DNA from: Deltaproteobacteria bacterium
Lineage (GTDB): Bacteria; Desulfobacterota; JADFXK01
Length of the DNA stretch: 33,117 nucleotides
Reading direction: 5' to 3'
NCBI GenBank assembly: GCA_015233055.1
Contig: JADFYN010000002.1
Coordinates: 1 to 33,117, forward strand
In this document: piece after piece, positions 27,176 through 33,117 of the stretch
Numbering within the stretch: the stretch's first letter is position 1
Layout of the letters: each line of letters starts with the position of its first letter
Translations under genes and position numbers: made by a program
The notes under the pieces: generated by a model
Databases searched by the model: none
What the model saw: the letters and a program-made list of their open reading frames with translations, nothing else
What the model was told of the DNA's origin: nothing

Positions 27176-28279
27176 TTACAGGCCCTTGCCCAGAAAGACC
27201 TTAATGGCGTCCATTATGGCATCTTTGTTCCTGATGTCCGCAACCAGGAGATTGGTTTCTTCCGAGCAACGCTCCTGGAGTATTTTCTTGAACATGCCCA
27301 CCCCGTAGAGACCGTACACCTCCCCATAGGAGAAGGAGTTGACGTGGGGTAAAATCTTTTCCCGGAGAATGCCGACGGCCTTGTCGTTATCGTCGCTGAA
27401 GTTGTCTCCGTCACTAAAGTGAAATGGGTAAATATTCCATTCCTGCGGAGGATAGTGCCGGTCCATTAAGTCCGCACAAACCTCCAGGGCCGAGGATATC
27501 CGGGTGCCGCCGCTTTCTTTGGTATGAAAGAAGGTCTCCCGGTCGACCTCCCGCGCCGCCGCATCATGAATGATATACCGGGTCTCGATGCCGTTGTACT
27601 GGCTGCGGAGCCAGGTATCGATCCAGAATGAGGTGATCCGCACGATTTCCTTCTGGGTATCACCCATGGACCCGGACACGTCCATCATGAAGATAATCAC
27701 CGCATTGCTCTCCGGGTTCAAGGTACTTTTCCAGGACATGTACCGCTTGTCTTCCTTGACCGGAATGATGGTCGGGTCGAGGTAGTTGTAATCACCGGTC
27801 ATGAGTTGCCGTTTCAAGGCTTGCTTAAACGTCCGTTTAAAGTGCCGCAACGATTCCGGACCGGTCATGGAAATACCGGTATATTTGTCTTTTTCCGCGG
27901 AGATATTCTTCTTTCCCTTGGGTTGAATCCGGGGCAGCTCCAACTCTTCACCCAGAATCTGGGCCAGCTCCTCCAAAGTAAATTCCACCTCCAGCAGGTG
28001 CTCCCCAGGTTGGTCTCCAGCCTGGCCGGGTTGATCACCGTCGGGATCAATAGCCACGGGCTGACCGGGTTCTCCGTCCCCCTGCCCTACCCCGGTATAT
28101 CCCTTTTTGCCGAACTTGAAATGGGGCAGTTCCAACTGGGGGACCGGGATGCTGACCAGGTCCTTACCCTTGCGGCCGATCAATTCTCCGTGGGAAATAT
28201 ACTTCTTCAGGTTTGACTTAATTTTTCCCCGGACAATCTTCTTGAATCGGCTTTTATCCCTTTCAATTGTCTCGGCCAT
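27176..28279 (-). CDS. yeaH: YeaH/DUF444 family protein (VWA-like)
   Basis: [57 protein letters not shown]...[21 protein letters not shown]. Confidence 0.95.
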   Translation of the reverse strand: MAETIERDKSRFKKIVRGKIKSNLKKYISHGELIGRKGKDLVSIPVPQLELPHFKFGKKGYTGVGQGDGEPGQPVAIDPDGDQPGQAGDQPGEHLLEVEFTLEELAQILGEELELPRIQPKGKKNISAEKDKYTGISMTGPESLRHFKRTFKQALKRQLMTGDYNYLDPTIIPVKEDKRYMSWKSTLNPESNAVIIFMMDVSGSMGDTQKEIVRITSFWIDTWLRSQYNGIETRYIIHDAAAREVDRETFFHTKESGGTRISSALEVCADLMDRHYPPQEWNIYPFHFSDGDNFSDDNDKAVGILREKILPHVNSFSYGEVYGLYGVGMFKKILQERCSEETNLLVADIRNKDAIMDAIKVFLGKGL

Positions 28280-28386
28280 AGCGACCTCACTTGCCGGCTG
28301 CGGCGGGCGGAAAGGCAACCCTGTTGTTCCATCCTCAGGCTGCTCCCCTTTTTCCTACCCACCAATAGTCGGCGAATACATCACGG

Positions 28387-30444
28387 TTAGGATTTGATAT
28401 CTCCCCTGGCGAAGATGCTGGCCACGAAGCTGAGGACATCGGTGGCGCAGACTTCGCAGTAATTGTAATTCTTGATCATCCGATTCTTGACCACGTCGAT
28501 CTTCTCTTGGGCGTCCTTGTCCACCACTTTGGAGACCAGACTGGTCAATTTAATGGTGTCCTTTTGATCTTCGAACAGCTTGAGTTCCAGGGCCTTGTTC
28601 AACCGCTCATTGGCCTTGAAATCAAAGGTCTTGCCTTCCACCGCCAAGGCGCCGATGTAGTTCATGATCTCCCGACGGAAGTCATCCTTCCGGTTGTCCG
28701 GGATATCAATCTTTTCTTCAATGGACCGCATCAGCCTTTCATCGGGTTCCTCATATTCAGCGGTGTACCGGTTCCGGACTTTTTCCCGTTGAGTGTAAGC
28801 CTTGATGTTGTCAATGTAATTTGCGCACAGCTTCTTGACCGCCTCTTCGTCGGCCGAAATGGCCCGCTGCACCTCATTCTTGACAATATCCGCATACTCA
28901 TCCTTGGTCAGGGCCAGTAATTCCTTGCACCGCTTCTTGACCTCCGGATTGATGATCAGGCTGTGGTGATCCAGTCCCTCCTCCAGTTCCTTGAGGACCA
29001 TAAAGGGGTTGACGCAAGGTTCACCAGTGTTGACCACCAGGGCGTTGGAGACCTTGTCTTGAATATACCGGGGCGAGATGCCTTCCATCCCTTCCCGAGG
29101 GGCGTCGGTCTTCAGTTCCTTAATGTTATCTTCGGTGTAGCCGGCCAGGGTCTTACCGTTATACAGTTTCAACTTCTGCATCAGATTCAAGTTGGCCTTT
29201 TTGGGATCTTCCAACCGGGTCAGAATGGCCCACATGGCGGCCATCTCCAAGGTGTGCGGAGCGATGTGTTTGCCCTTGACTCTAGCCGGGGCATAGTCCT
29301 TTTCGTAGATTTTCAGTTCATCTCGCAACCGGGTGTTGTAGGGGACGTCGATCTTGATGGTCCGGTCCCGCAAGGCCTCCATAAATTCGTTGTTCTGTAA
29401 TTTCTTGTATTCCGGTTCATTGGTGTGCCCGATAATCACCTCGTCAATGTCCGTCTGGGGGAACTTCTTGGGTTTGATTACGTGCTCCTGGGAGGCGCCC
29501 AGCAGGTCGTACAAGAAGGCCACGTCCAACTTGAGCACTTCCACAAACTCGATGACTCCCCGATTGGAGATATTGAACTCACCGTCGAAGTTGAAAGCCC
29601 GTGGGTCGGAATCAGTCCCATACAGGGCAATTTTGCGGTAGTTGATATCACCGGTCAATTCTGTAGAATCCTGGTTCTTCTCGTCCTTGGGTTGAAAAGT
29701 ACCGATACCCACCCGGTCCTTCTCCGACAGAATCAGCCGCCGAACCCGGACATGGTCCAGCACCTTCTTGAGGTCACCCTGATGAAGAGTCATCAGTTCC
29801 CGGAACTGAAACCGGCAGAAGGGGCACAATTCACCTTCCACGTTCATATGGGCGTCCTCGGGTAAGTCTTCATTAATCCGGTCGATGATTTTTTGCCGGA
29901 TCGGCACAGGCAGCAAATGAAGCGGTTCCTCGTGCATGGGGCAGAGTTGAAGTTCCGGCCGCTCACTGTCTTCCCCAGGTAGCCAGCCATAGGTGTACAT
30001 GGCCCCCTCGGGCGTCTTCGAGTACTCCTCCAGTCCCTTCTTGATCAACCGGACGATGGTGCTCTTGGCGCTTCCCACCGGCCCGTGCAGCAGCAGAACC
30101 CGGCGTTCCGAGCCATAGAGGCGCGAAGCCGACTTAAAGATGTTCACCAGGTTAATCAACGCTTTTTCCAGCCCGAACACCGCGTCCCGGCCGCCAAACC
30201 GCTCATCGGAGAAGAACTTGTATCGGATCAGCTTGTGCTTGAACTCGGTGTACTCCTCCTGGCCGTAGCTGATGATCATGTCGTAAACACGTTGAAACGC
30301 GGTGCGGAGAACCTGGGGTTGTTTAGCCACGACATCTAAGTATTCCCCAAAAGAGCCCTCCCAATGAAGTTCATGGTAACGTTCATCTTGACTCATATCC
30401 TCCACAATTCTGAACAGGTCATTGGCTTCCGGCATTTGAGTCAC
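28387..30444 (-). CDS. prkA: PrkA/YeaG family serine protein kinase
   Basis: [19 protein letters not shown]...[26 protein letters not shown]...[49 protein letters not shown]. Confidence 0.97.
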   Translation of the reverse strand: MTQMPEANDLFRIVEDMSQDERYHELHWEGSFGEYLDVVAKQPQVLRTAFQRVYDMIISYGQEEYTEFKHKLIRYKFFSDERFGGRDAVFGLEKALINLVNIFKSASRLYGSERRVLLLHGPVGSAKSTIVRLIKKGLEEYSKTPEGAMYTYGWLPGEDSERPELQLCPMHEEPLHLLPVPIRQKIIDRINEDLPEDAHMNVEGELCPFCRFQFRELMTLHQGDLKKVLDHVRVRRLILSEKDRVGIGTFQPKDEKNQDSTELTGDINYRKIALYGTDSDPRAFNFDGEFNISNRGVIEFVEVLKLDVAFLYDLLGASQEHVIKPKKFPQTDIDEVIIGHTNEPEYKKLQNNEFMEALRDRTIKIDVPYNTRLRDELKIYEKDYAPARVKGKHIAPHTLEMAAMWAILTRLEDPKKANLNLMQKLKLYNGKTLAGYTEDNIKELKTDAPREGMEGISPRYIQDKVSNALVVNTGEPCVNPFMVLKELEEGLDHHSLIINPEVKKRCKELLALTKDEYADIVKNEVQRAISADEEAVKKLCANYIDNIKAYTQREKVRNRYTAEYEEPDERLMRSIEEKIDIPDNRKDDFRREIMNYIGALAVEGKTFDFKANERLNKALELKLFEDQKDTIKLTSLVSKVVDKDAQEKIDVVKNRMIKNYNYCEVCATDVLSFVASIFARGDIKS

Positions 30445-30460
30445 CTCCAGTCACAAATTG

Positions 30461-30552
30461 CTGGTTACGGTTACAGGTTACATGTTACATGTTACATGTT
30501 ACATGTTGCAGGTTACTCGTTACACGTTGCATGTTGGTGGTTACTGGTTGCT
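30461..30552 (+). repeat. Degenerate GTTACATGTTAC/GTTGCATGTTAC tandem array
   Basis: ctggttacggttacaggttacatgttacatgttacatgttacatgttgcaggttactcgttacacgttgcatgttggtggttactggttgc. Confidence 0.9.
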
Positions 30553-30614
30553 CGATAGTGGTTCCGGGTTCCGGATTGCCAGGTTGTTCTTAATAACCGG
30601 TCGTTTTCTGCAAA

Positions 30615-30646
30615 CCAGTAACATGCAACAAGTAACGTGCAACCAG
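30615..30646 (-). repeat. Inverted copy of the GTTAC/GTTGC array
   Basis: ccagtaacatgcaacaagtaacgtgcaaccag. Confidence 0.85.
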
Positions 30647-30839
30647 AAAGAGGCACCCGTCCCTTACGCCGCCGGTTTTTTTAACCGACGGTACTTGTTC
30701 GGGAGCCTGGAATAATATGGTTATGGATTTTTCAAGGAGCAGCGGAAAGGTATGAGTACAAGCTGACCGGAATTCAGCCCGAGATCAGGGTCTCCAGGTT
30801 ATCGGGTCAAGGCCCTTCACGGTCGGCCTGGAGATGATT

Positions 30840-30995
30840 TTAGAAGATGGCCGGTTTTAAAAGTTTAAAAAGGGATTGTTCATATTTTCTGCATATGTTC
30901 AAAGAACAATCACGAGCCAGACCGATGCCGATCAAACGGCAATACAAGGTCAGCGGGTTCAGATAGTGTTGGCACATCATTCGTAAGCGGTTCAT
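30840..30995 (-). CDS. Small protein, 51 aa (below ORF-track cutoff)
   Basis: MNRLRMMCQHYLNPLTLYCRLIGIGLARDCSLNICRKYEQSLFKLLKPAIF*, SD-like GGGAGCAACGAC before ATG; the HYLNPL-YCRL-GL-YE pattern looks like a conserved small protein. Confidence 0.65.
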   Translation of the reverse strand: MNRLRMMCQHYLNPLTLYCRLIGIGLARDCSLNICRKYEQSLFKLLKPAIF

Positions 30996-31077
30996 GTCGT
31001 TGCTCCCACTGTTGTCAGTTAATCAGAACTGGATTGATGCAGTTTTCCCGGCCCGGTCAAGGCAGTCGGAGCCAAAA

Positions 31078-31107
31078 CAAAAAGCCACGGGCAGACCACC
31101 CATGGCT
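31078..31107 (-). terminator. Rho-independent-like terminator on minus strand
   Basis: Minus strand AGCCATGGG-tggtctg-CCCGTGGCT followed by TTTTTGTTTTG. Confidence 0.65.
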
Positions 31108-31730
31108 TCTGTAGGGAAAATAGGTCACTCAGTAGCTGGGGCCGTCTTTGTTTGGCGCATTAGTTTTCAGTGAGCAATAAATGTAAATCAAGATGTCGTC
31201 CTCAGAGAAAAGGTGGTTGCAGATCAAACAGGGCTTCAGCCGGTGTTTCTGAATAAGGTTTTGATGTTTGATTATGTTATCGACACTGGGGAGCAAGAAC
31301 TTTAGCTGGAGTATGAAGTATTGTTTATCTGGTTACAGGGGTAAGGACTTTTGCGTCTCCGTTCACCTTTTTAGAATGCAATTCTGATGCCGGACTTGAA
31401 CGGTTTGACATTACAAAAATTTAACAAGTAAGATCAACATGTTAAAACAAGGATGGACGAACCCCGACACGTTTTGATCTCCTCGGATAGGTAGAAAATG
31501 ACACATCTCGTCACTTTTTTGCCCCACAGCGTTATTTTCCTGAACACCGTGTTCACAAAAGTTAACACCATGGTCAACTGTTCAAGAATCTCCGTTCTAT
31601 TTTGTGTTCGTTGCCGTGGTTACGTTTTCTTTATATATAGGCGATATCAAACTGAATCTACGCCGCCTTATTAACGGCCCTGGAGGCATCAGTTTCTGGT
31701 GCTCGTTACCGGCACTCGTTGAACACAAAG

Positions 31731-31772
31731 TGCAACATGTAACATGCAACATGTAACAAGAAACATGCAACA
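31731..31772 (-). repeat. Second inverted GTTAC/GTTGC array (tgcaacatgtaacatgcaacatgtaacaagaaacatgcaaca)
   Basis: Direct reading; same unit as 30461-30552 in opposite orientation. Confidence 0.9.
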
Positions 31773-31814
31773 TCACCTCGAAAAGGGACAATTATGACCA
31801 TTCGAGGTATAAAT

Positions 31815-32342
31815 CTACATCCCCCACACGCCTGCCTTATTTGCCGCGGCTCTTTCTTGGGCCCTGGTATACCTGTCGGCATTGGGATGAACCGTGTCTT
31901 GGGGGTCGGCCACGGCCAGGCCCCGTTCGATCAGGCTGAGTCCATAATCCCGGCCATCGATAAAAACATATCCTTGCAATTCGTTCGCCGAATTCCGCTG
32001 GGGTGAGGCGAAGTTGACCACAATCTGACGTCCGGCCAAACCTTCGGCTTCCCCCCTGGCGGTTTCGCCGGCAATCATGAGGTTATTCTTGGCCACGGCC
32101 AGGCTCTTGGCCAGCAAGGTCAATACCTTACTCTTATTCGCCGGGAAAGCGATTATCCCCCGGACGTTAAGCTTCTCAGGAGCAGGGTCGCCACCCTTGA
32201 GAGATGGAATAATCAAAGTCCCGGCGTCTTCCGCCCGGACCACGTTAGTCTTCAATTCTTCGGAGACGTCCGAGGACAGGGCCACCCAGTTGCCGGTCAT
32301 CAAGACCATGGTTATGGCCAACAAAATTGTCTTCCGCACCAT
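31815..32342 (-). CDS. Exported staphylococcal-nuclease-like (thermonuclease-like) protein
   Basis: Signal-like MVRKTILLAITMVLMTGNWVALS; C-term GYVFIDGRDYGLSLIERGLAVADPQDTVHPNADRYTRAQERAAANKAGVWGM resembles SNase C-terminal motif; SD GGAGGCCGTGGT. Confidence 0.6.
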   Translation of the reverse strand: MVRKTILLAITMVLMTGNWVALSSDVSEELKTNVVRAEDAGTLIIPSLKGGDPAPEKLNVRGIIAFPANKSKVLTLLAKSLAVAKNNLMIAGETARGEAEGLAGRQIVVNFASPQRNSANELQGYVFIDGRDYGLSLIERGLAVADPQDTVHPNADRYTRAQERAAANKAGVWGM

Positions 32343-32729
32343 ACCACGGCCTCCTCTCATCATGCCTCGGGCCAAATTCGACCGGCCTCCCTCGTGTCCT
32401 GGATGTGGCAGCTTACCGCTCAATCAATCATCCATTGGTTCCCATCATACAGACCGGATCCGAAAAATCAAGCACACGATATAAACTTTTCGAGCGTTAA
32501 TTCGCGGGGGTCTGTCCGGAGTTGCGAGGCATGGCAGGAGGCAGGTCTGGGTGGGCTTTATTGCAATGCTGGACGAAGACTTGCCTCGATTAAATTCGGC
32601 CTCCAGGCTGATTCGCAAAATTACAATTGCTGAAGAATTTGATTGCTTTAATATTCAAAATATGTTAATATTATAATGTATTTAATGGTGGTATTTATTA
32701 TCTACTTTTTAGTTTCATGAGGTTTCACC

Positions 32730-32966
32730 ATGACTCGTCATCACCTTAAGGTACTATTGGAATTTGATAAAGCAGATAATTTATGGGCCACCTATGTCCC
32801 CGGCTTGAATTACCTGTCTACTTTTGGCGAGACCAGAGAAGAGGCGTTACAAAATACCAGAGAGGCTATAATCGGTTATTTTGAAGCAGCCGAAAAGGAA
32901 GGGATGCCGATTGATGTTACCTCGGCGGAGGCGGAATTAGTGGATCTTGAGGTGGCCATGGCATGA
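32730..32966 (+). CDS. hicB: HicB-family antitoxin
   Basis: MTRHHLKVLLEFDKADNLWATYVPGLNYLSTFGETREEALQNTREAIIGYFEAAEKEGMPI, HicB/UPF0150 fold. Confidence 0.85.
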   Translation: MTRHHLKVLLEFDKADNLWATYVPGLNYLSTFGETREEALQNTREAIIGYFEAAEKEGMPIDVTSAEAELVDLEVAMA

Positions 32967-33117
32967 CCCGGTTGCCGCGGTTTACCGGTAAGGAGATGCT
33001 GGCCATGCTGGAACGTGGAGGGTTCAGGGTTAGTCATGTCAGCGGGAGTCATTATTATTTATGCCGTGGAGATAGTGCCATAGTTGTCGTTCCTGTTCAT
33101 GGAAATCATGTTTTGCC
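32963..33117 (+). CDS. hicA: HicA-family toxin (truncated by window edge)
   Basis: ATGA overlap with hicB stop; MTRLPRFTGKEMLAMLERGGFRVSHVSGSHYYLCRGDSAIVVVPVHGNHVL, GSHYY and PVHGNH motifs. Confidence 0.88.
   Translation, partial: MTRLPRFTGKEMLAMLERGGFRVSHVSGSHYYLCRGDSAIVVVPVHGNHVL

Noticed and set aside
30461-30646. CRISPR-like array
   Set aside because: Units are 7-14 bp microsatellite-type repeats without unique spacers; no cas genes in window.
30364-30715. Plus-strand ORFs with MLHVTCYMLHVAG-like repeats
   Set aside because: Translation of the GTTACATG microsatellite array; not a protein family. Same for 31597-31791 minus.
32641-32680. Sigma-70 promoter for hicBA (ttgctt ... tataat)
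   Set aside because: Spacing between the hexamers is ~23 bp, too long; AT-rich region may contain another promoter but I cannot place it reliably.

Overview
33.1 kb bacterial window, almost entirely minus-strand coded, in four blocks. (1) ~1-10,050: a flagellin array in transcription order fliC3 - merR2 - fliC2 - merR1 - fliC1 (fliC1 cut by the left edge). The two complete flagellins are very large (1065 and ~1068 aa) and alternate with paralogous MerR-type regulators. (2) ~11,390-24,180: a minus-strand flagellin-modification-type island containing an AAC(3)-like/DUF4910-like fusion, acyl carrier protein, FkbH-like HAD-IIIC protein, SAM methyltransferase, B12-binding radical SAM protein, two intact DUF4910-type aminopeptidase-like proteins, MobB, and a Maf/DUF115 glycosyltransferase-like protein, with a formyltransferase-like protein first. 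(3) 24,840-30,450: a prkA - yeaH/DUF444 - spoVR operon plus a trailing uncharacterised gene. (4) 30,450-33,117: a repeat-rich, ORF-poor stretch with an unlisted 51-aa small gene, a SNase-like exported protein and a HicBA toxin-antitoxin pair cut by the right edge. The most interesting non-coding signals are: three sigma-28-like promoters of identical geometry at exactly 222-bp spacing upstream of fliC3; a fourth such promoter upstream of merR1; a conserved GGA-loop hairpin just upstream of the Shine-Dalgarno of all three flagellins (a CsrA-type signature); a group II intron domain V remnant beside the eroded AAC(3)-DUF4910 gene; and a 45-bp fossil of a DUF4910 gene at the island's border. Family names are from recognition of motifs in the translated ORFs; no database search was run.
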